In this document: positions 1 to 5,666 of the stretch, in pieces
How positions within the stretch are numbered: position 1 is the stretch's first letter
Layout: the number at the start of each line of letters is the position of its first letter
Assembly: GCA_934190685.1 (NCBI GenBank)
Contig: CAKPTK010000134.1
Location: 1-5,666, forward strand
From: an uncultured Prevotella sp.
GTDB lineage: Bacteria > Bacteroidota > Bacteroidia > Bacteroidales > Bacteroidaceae
Reading direction: 5' to 3'
DNA length: 5,666 nt
The notes under the pieces: model-generated
The model's database searches: none
Told to the model about the DNA's origin: nothing
What the model saw: only the letters and a program-made list of their open reading frames with translations
Program-made: the position numbers and the translations under genes

Positions 1-764
1 TAGTGAGAGAGACCATCAATCGTCCTCTTTCTGGGCCTTGGGATTTCCTCAATACTTATATTGTCAATGTCTATCCTGACACCACTTGCTGGGTGAATGA
101 TTTCCGTAATTCAGACAATGAACTGTACCTGCGCAACTATTTCAGTAATCCCACTTACAACGAATATCCCGTGGTCGGTGTTACTTGGGAGCAGGCCAAT
201 GCCTTTTGTGCTTGGCGTACAGACTATCTCTTGAAGGGCTTGGGTGGAGAAGCACGCTATATCCAGCGTTATCGTTTGCCGACAGAAGCCGAATGGGAAT
301 ATGCGGCTCGTGGAAAGGAAGGCAATGAGTTCCCTTGGGAGAACAAGGATGTGAAGAGTGGTGATGGATGCTTCTATGCCAATTTCAAACCAGACAAAGG
401 CAATTATACCGAGGACGGCAACCTGATTACCAGTAGGGTGGGTATCTATAAGCCCAACTCTAACGGCCTTTATGACATGGCGGGAAATGTGGCGGAATGG
501 ACCAGCACCGTCTATACCGAGGCTGGTGTGGATGCGATGAATGATTTGAATCCAGAGTTGTCTTATAATGCTGCCAGGGAAGATCCCTACAGATTGAAGA
601 AGAAAAGTGTGAGAGGCGGTTCGTGGAAAGATCCCGAATCTTACATCCGCTCGGCGTGGCGCTCTTGGGAATATCAGAACCAACCTCGTTCCTACATCGG
701 ATTCCGATGTGTAAGAAGTTTGGCAAGTTCTTCAGTAATGAAACAAAAAGGTAAGAGGAAATAA
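1..764 (+). CDS. gldK: GldK/PorK, T9SS outer-membrane ring lipoprotein, C-terminal part (5' end outside window)
   Basis: This is the last ~254 codons of a GldK/PorK protein; the frame is open at the left edge and the first full codon is at position 3 (a GTG there is an internal Val, not a start). Family members are about 460-490 residues, so roughly the N-terminal half, including the expected lipoprotein signal, is missing. The fragment carries an FGE-sulfatase (formylglycine-generating enzyme-like) fold: YPVVGVTWEQANAFCAWR near residues 55-72, RLPTEAEWEYAARG from residue 91, DMAGNVAEW at 158-166, RGGSW at 204-208 and a terminal GFRCVRS at 233-239. The two catalytic cysteines of true FGE, which would follow RGGS, are replaced (Asp and Ile), so it should be structural rather than enzymatic. 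In the known system GldK and GldN form the large periplasmic ring attached to the outer membrane. The stop lies 2 nt before gldL, and gldL's ribosome-binding site is inside the gldK end, suggesting coupled translation. Confidence 0.94.
   Translation, partial: VRETINRPLSGPWDFLNTYIVNVYPDTTCWVNDFRNSDNELYLRNYFSNPTYNEYPVVGVTWEQANAFCAWRTDYLLKGLGGEARYIQRYRLPTEAEWEYAARGKEGNEFPWENKDVKSGDGCFYANFKPDKGNYTEDGNLITSRVGIYKPNSNGLYDMAGNVAEWTSTVYTEAGVDAMNDLNPELSYNAAREDPYRLKKKSVRGGSWKDPESYIRSAWRSWEYQNQPRSYIGFRCVRSLASSSVMKQKGKRK
753..761 (+). promoter_or_regulatory. Ribosome-binding site of gldL inside gldK 3' end
   Basis: The purine-rich AAGAGGAAA lies 5-8 nt upstream of the gldL ATG at 767 and is embedded in the last codons of gldK. 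It is the best Shine-Dalgarno match of the starts in this window and supports 767 as the start. Its location suggests that gldL translation is coupled to gldK. Confidence 0.6.
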
Positions 765-766
765 CG

Positions 767-1573
767 ATGACATCATATAGTAAATACAATATTGTGTACC
801 GTCTGCAAAAGTGGATGGACAGCGTTCCTGGTCAGACATTCTTGAACTATGCATATAGTTGGGGTGCATCAATCGTGATTTTGGGAACACTTTTCAAACT
901 TACCCACTTGCCTGGAGCCAATTTGATGTTGTTTCTGGGTATGGGCACTGAGGTATTCGTGTTCTTTCTTTCCGCTTTTGACCGCCCGTTCGACAAGACA
1001 GCCATCGGAAAAGAAATCCCCACCCATGTTGAGGATGACGAGGATGAGGAAACAAGTGAGCATGAAAACCTGGAAGAGACGCCACAGTCACAACCTGTTG
1101 GTGGAGGTGTCGTCTATGTCGCTCCTGCCGGTGCAGCAGTAGTCGATGGCCCTGTGCCTTCAGCGGAGGTTCATGATGGTGCAATGCCTCTACAACCCGC
1201 ATCGACGCCGGAATGGGTGGCGCAACAACAGACCATGACACCAGAGATGGCGGACGCCACCAACAACTATATTGAAGAACTCAAGAAACTCACGGAGATG
1301 TTGGGCAAGGTTTCAGAACAGAGCGCCCGTCTCACTCGAGACAGTGAGGAGATGGAGAACTTGAACCGTACATTGACCGGCATATGCAAGGTATATGAGA
1401 TGCAATTGAAAGGTGCCAGTGCCCAAATCGGAACCATTGACCAAATCAACGAGCAGAGCCGGAAGATGGCGCAGCAAATTGAGCAGCTCAACGGCATCTA
1501 TACCCGAATGATTGAGGCAATGACTGTCAACATGCGTGCGACCGCTCCTGTTCATCCGCAAACACAAGAGTAA
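767..1573 (+). CDS. gldL: GldL/PorL, inner-membrane stator of the T9SS rotary motor
   Basis: This 268-residue protein is recognised as GldL/PorL, which with GldM forms the proton-motive-force-driven motor that powers type IX secretion (and gliding in motile relatives). There are two membrane helices, about residues 28-47 and 52-70, forming a hairpin and ending in SAFDRPF. Tyr30, Lys44, His47 and Glu62 align by motif and spacing with Tyr13, Lys27, His30 and Glu49 of Flavobacterium johnsoniae GldL (recalled numbering), the polar and proton-coupling residues in the membrane. The loop between helices is about four residues shorter and the N-terminus about 17 residues longer. A very acidic stretch follows (11 Asp/Glu in residues 89-104), then a Pro/Ala/Val/Gly-rich linker to about 148, then a predicted helical or coiled-coil cytoplasmic domain (about 160-255). 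The start is set by the upstream gldK stop and the RBS. The protein is longer than the ~215-residue F. johnsoniae form; the difference sits mostly in the linker. Confidence 0.96.
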   Translation: MTSYSKYNIVYRLQKWMDSVPGQTFLNYAYSWGASIVILGTLFKLTHLPGANLMLFLGMGTEVFVFFLSAFDRPFDKTAIGKEIPTHVEDDEDEETSEHENLEETPQSQPVGGGVVYVAPAGAAVVDGPVPSAEVHDGAMPLQPASTPEWVAQQQTMTPEMADATNNYIEELKKLTEMLGKVSEQSARLTRDSEEMENLNRTLTGICKVYEMQLKGASAQIGTIDQINEQSRKMAQQIEQLNGIYTRMIEAMTVNMRATAPVHPQTQE

Positions 1574-1590
1574 AAAGACAAGAAGAAATC

Positions 1591-3147
1591 ATGGCAATAA
1601 AGAAAAGACCAGTATCTCCACGCCAGAAGATGATAAACTTGATGTATGTCGTCCTCATGGCAATGTTGGCGTTGAACATCTCTACAGAGGTGCTCAATGG
1701 CTTCTCTATTGTGGAGGAAAGTCTTAACCGCACGACGGCAAACTCGTCAAAAGAGAATGAGTCTCTTTACGGAGACTTCGCCTCTCAGATGCAATCAAAT
1801 CCCGAGAAGGTGAAAGCTTGGTTTGACAAGGCGACAGAAGTGAAACGGATGAGCGATTCTCTTTACAATTTCGCTCAAGCCTTGAAGGAAAAAATCGTTC
1901 GGGAGGCTGATGGAAAAGAGGGCAACGTGCATCAGATAGAAAACAAAGACAACTTGGAGGCTGCCAGTCATGTGATGCTTGCTCCCGGTACAGGACAGGG
2001 GAAACGCCTGTTCAAGGCTATCAACGCTTATCGCGAGCGGATACTTACCATGGTGAGTGATGCACGTCAACGTTCGATTATCGCCAGCAACCTTTCCACG
2101 TCGATACCCAAAGGGGCCCATGCTATGGGCAAGAACTGGCAGGAGTATATGTTTGAAGATATGCCGGTGGCGGCGGCTGTCACCTTGTTGTCCAAGTTGC
2201 AGAGCGATGTCCGGTATGCCGAAGGTGAAGTCCTTCATACGTTGGTGTCGAATATAGACATGAAAGATATCCGGGTGAACAAGTTGGACGCATTTGTTAT
2301 TCCCGAAAAGACCACACTTTATCCGGGTGAACTTTTCAACGCCAACATCGTGATGGCCGCTGTGGATACTACCCAGCAGCCGGAAATCTATGTCAATGGT
2401 GTGCACGTCAACTCCAGAAACGGACATTATTCCTTCACGGCAGGCGGTGTGGGAGACCACCAGTTCGGTGGCTATATCTTGATGAGAAATGCCAAGGGGG
2501 ATGTGCTTCGCCGTAACTTCCTTCAGAAATACACCGTCATTCCTGCCCCCAACACTGCCACGGTGGCTGCAGACATGATGAATGTGCTCTATGCAGGCTA
2601 TCAGAACCCTATCAGTATCAGTGTGCCGGGCGTACCGTCCAATGCCGTATCGGCAACCATGTCCGGCGGGTCTTTCACTTCGAAAGGCAATGGACATTTT
2701 ATTGCTGTCCCTTCATCTGTAGGACAGGATGTGACCATTCATGTGACTGCACGGGACAAGGGACAGACACGCACCTTGCCCCCATTCACCTTCCATGTAC
2801 GCAAACTGCCTGATCCGACGGCATACATCGCTTTGGGCACCAACCGTTTTCGTGGAGGAGGAATGCAGAAGGCGTCACTGATGCAGGCTGGTGGCATTAA
2901 GGCTGCCATTGATGACGGATTGCTTGACATTGAGTTTAAGGTGCTAAGCTTTGAAACCGTCTTCTTTGACAATATGGGCAATGCCGTGCCGATGGCGTCT
3001 GCCGGAGCGTCCTTCTCCGAACGTCAGCGTGACGCCTTCCGCAAATTGTCGCGAAATAAGCGTTTTTACGTTTCCCGAGTGAAGGCCGTGGGACCGGATG
3101 GAATCACCCGCAACCTGCCAGCCTCAATGGAAATCATAGTGAAATAA
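1591..3147 (+). CDS. gldM: GldM/PorM, T9SS motor shaft protein spanning inner membrane and periplasm
   Basis: This 518-residue protein is a full-length GldM/PorM (family about 513-516). The N-terminus PRQKMINLMYVVLMAMLALN (residues 10-29) is the family signature: a short cytoplasmic segment followed by one transmembrane helix (about 14-33). Arg11 and Tyr19 match Arg9 and Tyr17 of F. johnsoniae GldM (recalled numbering), which contact the GldL helices in the motor core. The periplasmic part follows the known four-domain plan: a helical D1 (about 35-230, including KGAHAMGKNWQEYMFEDMP) and three beta-rich domains starting near residues 231 (NKLDAFVIPEKTTLYPGELF), 318 (PAPNTATVAADMMNVLYAGY) and 404 (RKLPDPTAYIALGTNRFRGG). 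By family knowledge the GldM dimer rotates and transmits energy to the GldK-GldN ring, with D4 facing the outer membrane. It lies 17 nt after gldL with only a weak AAGAAGAAA upstream. No truncation or frameshift is visible. Confidence 0.97.
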   Translation: MAIKKRPVSPRQKMINLMYVVLMAMLALNISTEVLNGFSIVEESLNRTTANSSKENESLYGDFASQMQSNPEKVKAWFDKATEVKRMSDSLYNFAQALKEKIVREADGKEGNVHQIENKDNLEAASHVMLAPGTGQGKRLFKAINAYRERILTMVSDARQRSIIASNLSTSIPKGAHAMGKNWQEYMFEDMPVAAAVTLLSKLQSDVRYAEGEVLHTLVSNIDMKDIRVNKLDAFVIPEKTTLYPGELFNANIVMAAVDTTQQPEIYVNGVHVNSRNGHYSFTAGGVGDHQFGGYILMRNAKGDVLRRNFLQKYTVIPAPNTATVAADMMNVLYAGYQNPISISVPGVPSNAVSATMSGGSFTSKGNGHFIAVPSSVGQDVTIHVTARDKGQTRTLPPFTFHVRKLPDPTAYIALGTNRFRGGGMQKASLMQAGGIKAAIDDGLLDIEFKVLSFETVFFDNMGNAVPMASAGASFSERQRDAFRKLSRNKRFYVSRVKAVGPDGITRNLPASMEIIVK

Positions 3148-3153
3148 CAAGCA

Positions 3154-3173
3154 AGTCAACATACAGTCAACAT
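3154..3173 (+). repeat. Short tandem duplication at the gldN start
   Basis: The 9-mer AGTCAACAT occurs twice, at 3154-3162 and 3165-3173, with an 11-nt period. It occupies most of the 24-nt gldM-gldN gap, and the second copy supplies the first two bases of the gldN ATG. No Shine-Dalgarno sequence is present in the gap. It may be a small slippage duplication; a regulatory role is not shown. Confidence 0.5.
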
Positions 3174-4209
3174 GAAAAGAATACTGTTTATCATATTTGT
3201 CTCTACTTTGGCCACAGCCGTTTGGGCGCAGCCACAAGCCCGCCGTAATGCGCAGCGCCAGGTAAAATCGAATGTGAACAACATCACCCAGCGACAACTA
3301 TTGTCGTTCCCCACAATGGCTCCCATGTCCGAGGATGTGGTGTGGCGGCGTGACATCTACCGCGAACTTGACCTCAACAACGATGCCAATGCCGGACTCT
3401 ATTACCCAGTGGAGCCTATAGGCTCACAGATGAACCTGTTCACTTATCTGTTCAAACTGATGCTTACGGGCAATATCAAGGCCTATGAATATCGTTTGGA
3501 CGGCAATGAGGTGTTCAGTGACTCGGCTGTTGTGAAACCCAAGGCATTTTTGGACAACTATCACATCTTCTATGAGCGAGTGAACGGCCGGGTGCACATC
3601 GACAACAGCGATATTCCTTCCCGTGAGGTGAAAGGATATTATCTGAAGGAAAGTGCCTATTATGATCAAGCCACTTCCACATTTCATCGTAAGGTTATTG
3701 CCCTTTGTCCGGTGATGAGCCGTGAGGATGATTTCGGTGACGGTGCTCAGAAGTATCCGCTCTTTTGGGTGAAATATGACGATGTGGCGCCATTTTTGAG
3801 CAAGCAAGTTATCATGACGAGCAATCTGAACAATGCCGCCACGATGAGTATCGATGATTTCTTCACGATGAACCTCTATCAGGGAAAAATCTATAAGACC
3901 ACCAATATGCTTGGAAAGACCTTGGCGCAGTATTGCCCGAACGACTCGGCTTTGGCCAAGGAACAGCAAAAGATTGAAAATGAGTTGGTGGCTTTTGAGA
4001 AGAATATCTTTGGTGACCGTGCCAAGAAAGACTCTCTCGACAGCATTGCGCAAAGTCAGCAGAAAGTGAAAGGCAGGAAAGTGAAGACCAATCGACGGGC
4101 AGGAAATGCTTCCTCCACCACTAAGACGGTGAAGCCACGCAAGTCCAGTGGAAGCGCTTCGTCGGCAGCCTCACCGGCACGTGTGTCTGTGCGTCGTCAA
4201 CGACACTAA
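3172..4209 (+). CDS. gldN: GldN/PorN, periplasmic T9SS ring subunit
   Basis: This 345-residue protein is recognised as GldN/PorN, partner of GldK in the periplasmic ring under the outer membrane. It starts with a Sec signal peptide (Lys2-Arg3, hydrophobic core 4-14, likely cleavage after VWA at residue 19, leaving an N-terminal Gln). Family-typical segments are MSEDVVWRRDIYRELDLNND from residue 52, YYPVEPIGSQMNLFTYLFKL around 77-96, and the following GNIKAYEYRLDGNEVFSD. A later part contains SREDDFGDGAQKYPLFWVKY, the region where family members carry a Tyr-Pro-Leu-Phe-Trp-like strand. The final 51 residues (295-345) are low complexity: 7 Lys, 8 Arg, 10 Ser and no acidic residue. This tail makes the protein longer than the ~312-residue F. 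johnsoniae GldN but not longer than P. gingivalis PorN (about 360). The ATG at 3172 is chosen because it gives an intact signal peptide; no Shine-Dalgarno sequence precedes it, as is common in Bacteroidota. It lies 24 nt after gldM. Confidence 0.95.
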   Translation: MKRILFIIFVSTLATAVWAQPQARRNAQRQVKSNVNNITQRQLLSFPTMAPMSEDVVWRRDIYRELDLNNDANAGLYYPVEPIGSQMNLFTYLFKLMLTGNIKAYEYRLDGNEVFSDSAVVKPKAFLDNYHIFYERVNGRVHIDNSDIPSREVKGYYLKESAYYDQATSTFHRKVIALCPVMSREDDFGDGAQKYPLFWVKYDDVAPFLSKQVIMTSNLNNAATMSIDDFFTMNLYQGKIYKTTNMLGKTLAQYCPNDSALAKEQQKIENELVAFEKNIFGDRAKKDSLDSIAQSQQKVKGRKVKTNRRAGNASSTTKTVKPRKSSGSASSAASPARVSVRRQRH

Positions 4210-4230
4210 TCAACAATCAAAATTATAGGT

Positions 4231-4857
4231 ATGAAAAAGATTTTATCATTTGTCGTGCTGGCAGTAGCCCTGTGTGTGGCCATTCCTGTCAACGCCCAAA
4301 TCAAGTTCGGTCTCAAGGGTGGTGTCAATGTGACCAGCATGTCGTTCAACAATGAAGTGTTTGATGCTTCCAATCGCACAGGTTTCTTCATCGGTCCCAC
4401 CCTCAAGGTCCAGTTGCCGGTTGTCGGCTTGGGCATTGATGCCTCTGCCCTCTATGACCAGCGTGAGGCAAAGGTGAAAGTTGCCGGTGTGGAAACAGGA
4501 GCCACTGTCAAGGCGCAGGCCATCAATGTGCCGATTAACCTGCGTTATGGATGGGGCTTGGGAAGCCTTGCCAACCTCTTCCTCTTTGCCGGTCCGCAGT
4601 TCGGATTCAATGTCGGCGACAAAGACAAAGAACTGGGCGATGGCAATAGCTGGACACTCAAAAATTCCAACTTCAGTGTCAATGTCGGTGCCGGTGTCAC
4701 TCTGTTGAAGCATCTCCAACTGTCAGCCAATTACAACATCGCTTGTGGCAAGACGGGTGACGCTTCCTGGAAAAACATCCAGGATGCCGTCTCGAGTGAC
4801 AAGAAAAGCCGTGGAAGGTTCAATGCATGGCAGATAGCCTTGGCCTACTATTTCTAA
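4231..4857 (+). CDS. Small outer-membrane beta-barrel protein (OMP_b-brl_2 / PorT-like family), possible T9SS accessory
   Basis: This 208-residue protein has a signal peptide (Lys2-Lys3, hydrophobic 4-18, likely cleavage after VNA at residue 22) and a mature part of about 186 residues made of alternating polar/apolar strands: FGLKGGVNVTSMSF after residue 25, GFFIGPTLKVQLP from about 52, GLGIDASALYDQ from about 67, AINVPINLRYGWG from 97, NLFLFAGPQFGFNVG from 115, two strands in 150-178, and a last strand AWQIALAYYF ending in Phe. The C-terminal aromatic residue and YYF ending fit a BAM-assembled barrel, probably of eight strands. The sequence resembles the outer-membrane beta-barrel domain family often labelled PorT-like or porin family; I cannot say that it is PorT itself, which is about 240 residues in P. 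gingivalis. It lies 21 nt after gldN, before the operon terminator, so it is probably co-transcribed with the T9SS core. Its function is not known from sequence. Confidence 0.87.
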   Translation: MKKILSFVVLAVALCVAIPVNAQIKFGLKGGVNVTSMSFNNEVFDASNRTGFFIGPTLKVQLPVVGLGIDASALYDQREAKVKVAGVETGATVKAQAINVPINLRYGWGLGSLANLFLFAGPQFGFNVGDKDKELGDGNSWTLKNSNFSVNVGAGVTLLKHLQLSANYNIACGKTGDASWKNIQDAVSSDKKSRGRFNAWQIALAYYF

Positions 4858-4880
4858 GGATATCCCACTAAGACGATATA

Positions 4881-4919
4881 AGGCAGATGCACAAACTTTT
4901 GTGCATCTGCCTTTTTTTT
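4881..4919 (+). terminator. Rho-independent terminator of the gldK-N / beta-barrel operon
   Basis: A perfect inverted repeat, AGGCAGATGCACAAA (4881-4895) with its reverse complement at 4898-4912, is followed by eight T (4912-4919). Sterically it would form about 14 base pairs with a four-base loop. It starts 23 nt after the beta-barrel stop. The T run is on the + strand only, so it acts on the upstream operon; the other side has no T tract. Confidence 0.93.
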
Positions 4920-4929
4920 CTTACTTTTG
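4898..4929 (+). promoter_or_regulatory. Bacteroidota sigma-ABfr-type promoter of priA
   Basis: TTTG at 4898-4901 (-33 element) and TACTTTTG at 4922-4929 (match to TAnnTTTG, the -7 element) are separated by 20 nt, within the spacing known for Bacteroidetes housekeeping promoters. The -33 element lies in the descending arm of the terminator hairpin and the -7 element directly follows the T tract. Transcription would be expected to start about 4-8 nt after the -7 element, that is at about 4933-4937, at or just before the priA ATG. This position is inference from the consensus. Confidence 0.75.
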
Positions 4930-4936
4930 CAGCGAT

Positions 4937-5666
4937 ATGAAGTTCGTAGACATTATTCTTCCCTTGCCGCTTGACGGTCTTTTCACCTATGCCATTCCGG
5001 AACGACTTGAGTCCGATGTGTGCTTTGGTGTGCGTGTGTCGGTGCCTTTTGGTAAGAGCAAGTCTTATGTGGGTATGGCTGTCAAGGTGCATGAAGTCGA
5101 ACCCCAATTCAAATATAAGGAAATCACGGCAGTTCTCGACAAGCGTCCCATACTTTTCCTTTCCCAGTATAATCTGTGGAAATGGATATCCGATTATTAT
5201 ATGTCGTCTATCGGTGATGTCTACAAGGCTGCCCTTCCTGCCGCCTTGAAAGAGGAGGAGGGCTATCGTCCTAAAACGGAACTCTATGTCACGCTCGCCG
5301 AGAACTTCCGCAGCGAGTTGTCTCTTCATATTGCCATGAGTATGCTGGGCAGGGCGGTGAAACAAAAGCGCACGTTGGAAACCTATTTGCGACTTTCTCA
5401 TTGGGACTCCTTGGAGGGGAACACACAGCCACAAGATGTTCGTGAAATCACACGTGAGGAACTGCTGAATGAAAGTCATGCCACTCTTCCCATTGTGAAA
5501 GGATTGTTGGACAGGAAGATTCTTGTTGCTTATAAAAAAGAGGTGGGGCGGCTGAATGTAGGTGGCGAACCGCATTTGGAATCCGTACACACACTTAACT
5601 CCGCCCAGCAAGAAGCCTACAACCAAATCTTGCTTAACTTTTTGAAACACGATGTGGTGCTTCTTC
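4937..5666 (+). CDS. priA: PriA, primosomal replication-restart helicase (N'), N-terminal part (3' end outside window)
   Basis: The frame opens at ATG 4937 and runs off the right edge after 243 full codons. The N-terminus MKFVDIILPLPLDGLFTYAI matches the start of the PriA 3'-DNA-binding domain, which recognises the 3' end of the leading strand at stalled forks; VSVPFGKSKSYVGMAV (about 34-49) is the conserved VPFG..YVG segment of the same domain. Residues about 60-105 hold KEITAVLDKRPIL and ISDYYMSSIGDVYKAALPAA, also typical. About 110-215 is the winged-helix region, and LNSAQQEAYNQI from residue 220 starts the helicase core. The last residues, DVVLL, are where Walker A (GVTGSGKT-like) should follow, so the ATPase, zinc-binding and C-terminal domains are outside the window. 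PriA reloads the replicative helicase after fork collapse. The start is chosen because the family N-terminus aligns with it and no in-frame upstream ATG is present. It has its own promoter and almost no leader. Confidence 0.95.
   Translation, partial: MKFVDIILPLPLDGLFTYAIPERLESDVCFGVRVSVPFGKSKSYVGMAVKVHEVEPQFKYKEITAVLDKRPILFLSQYNLWKWISDYYMSSIGDVYKAALPAALKEEEGYRPKTELYVTLAENFRSELSLHIAMSMLGRAVKQKRTLETYLRLSHWDSLEGNTQPQDVREITREELLNESHATLPIVKGLLDRKILVAYKKEVGRLNVGGEPHLESVHTLNSAQQEAYNQILLNFLKHDVVLL

Noticed and set aside
3..5. GTG at the left edge as a gldK start
   Set aside because: The frame is open to the window edge and the family needs some 200 more N-terminal residues including a lipoprotein signal, so this is an internal codon.
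1..764. A sulfatase-modifying enzyme (true FGE)
   Set aside because: The catalytic cysteines are missing and the gene directly precedes gldL-M-N, which identifies it as GldK/PorK.
1536..1727. 63-codon + strand frame spanning the gldL-gldM junction
   Set aside because: It lies out of frame within gldL and gldM, which are both strongly supported, and its basic translation has no recognisable domain.
2148..2155. TATGTTTG inside gldM as a possible internal promoter
   Set aside because: It lacks a properly spaced -33 TTTG, sits deep in the gldM reading frame and has no nearby downstream gene start.
1795..2697. 300-codon open frame on the minus strand opposite gldM
   Set aside because: It is fully antisense to a clear gldM, its translation is rich in His/Cys/Arg without any recognisable domain, and such antisense frames are common opposite codon-biased genes.
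3412..3425. Perfect 14-bp palindrome GAGCCTATAGGCTC
   Set aside because: It lies inside gldN, encodes the family-typical EPIGS segment, and has no loop, second copy or flanking regulatory context.
4005..4012. TATCTTTG inside gldN as a possible internal promoter for the beta-barrel gene
   Set aside because: It matches the TAnnTTTG -7 element but no TTTG is found at the proper distance upstream, and it is more than 200 nt from the next start.
4868..5650. 260-codon open frame on the minus strand opposite priA
   Set aside because: The + strand encodes an unmistakable PriA N-terminus in this interval; the antisense frame resembles no family and runs through the terminator and promoter.

Overview
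The window reads as a piece of a Bacteroidota chromosome, most likely Bacteroidales and plausibly Prevotella or a close relative. Evidence for this is the porK/gldK-L-M-N gene order of the type IX secretion system (T9SS), start sites mostly lacking a strong Shine-Dalgarno sequence, and a Bacteroidota-type promoter (TTTG, 20-nt spacer, TAnnTTTG). Genus-level placement is inference. All genes lie on the + strand and are tightly packed, with no tRNA, rRNA, CRISPR array, insertion sequence or other mobile element visible.

Layout: 1-764 is the 3' part of gldK/porK (outer-membrane lipoprotein with an FGE-sulfatase fold). It is followed by gldL (767-1573), gldM (1591-3147) and gldN (3172-4209), and then by a small outer-membrane beta-barrel gene (4231-4857). 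Intergenic gaps are only 2, 17, 24 and 21 nt, so these five genes look like one transcription unit that ends at a strong intrinsic terminator (4881-4919). A separate promoter overlapping the terminator drives priA (4937 to the window end), which encodes the replication-restart helicase and is cut just before its expected Walker A motif.

How the genes work together: GldL and GldM form the inner-membrane, proton-driven rotary motor of the T9SS. GldM spans the periplasm and contacts the GldK-GldN ring under the outer membrane, through which the energy for export of C-terminal-domain-tagged proteins is delivered. The residues known to matter for the motor are present (GldL Tyr30, Lys44, His47 and Glu62; GldM Arg11 and Tyr19). 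The beta-barrel protein is a candidate T9SS accessory because of its position. PriA is functionally unrelated.

I do not see a new system here: this is a well-known T9SS core operon. The points most worth a second look are the fused terminator/promoter with a nearly leaderless priA transcript, the co-transcribed beta-barrel gene, the strongly basic tail of GldN, and the lack of FGE catalytic cysteines in GldK.
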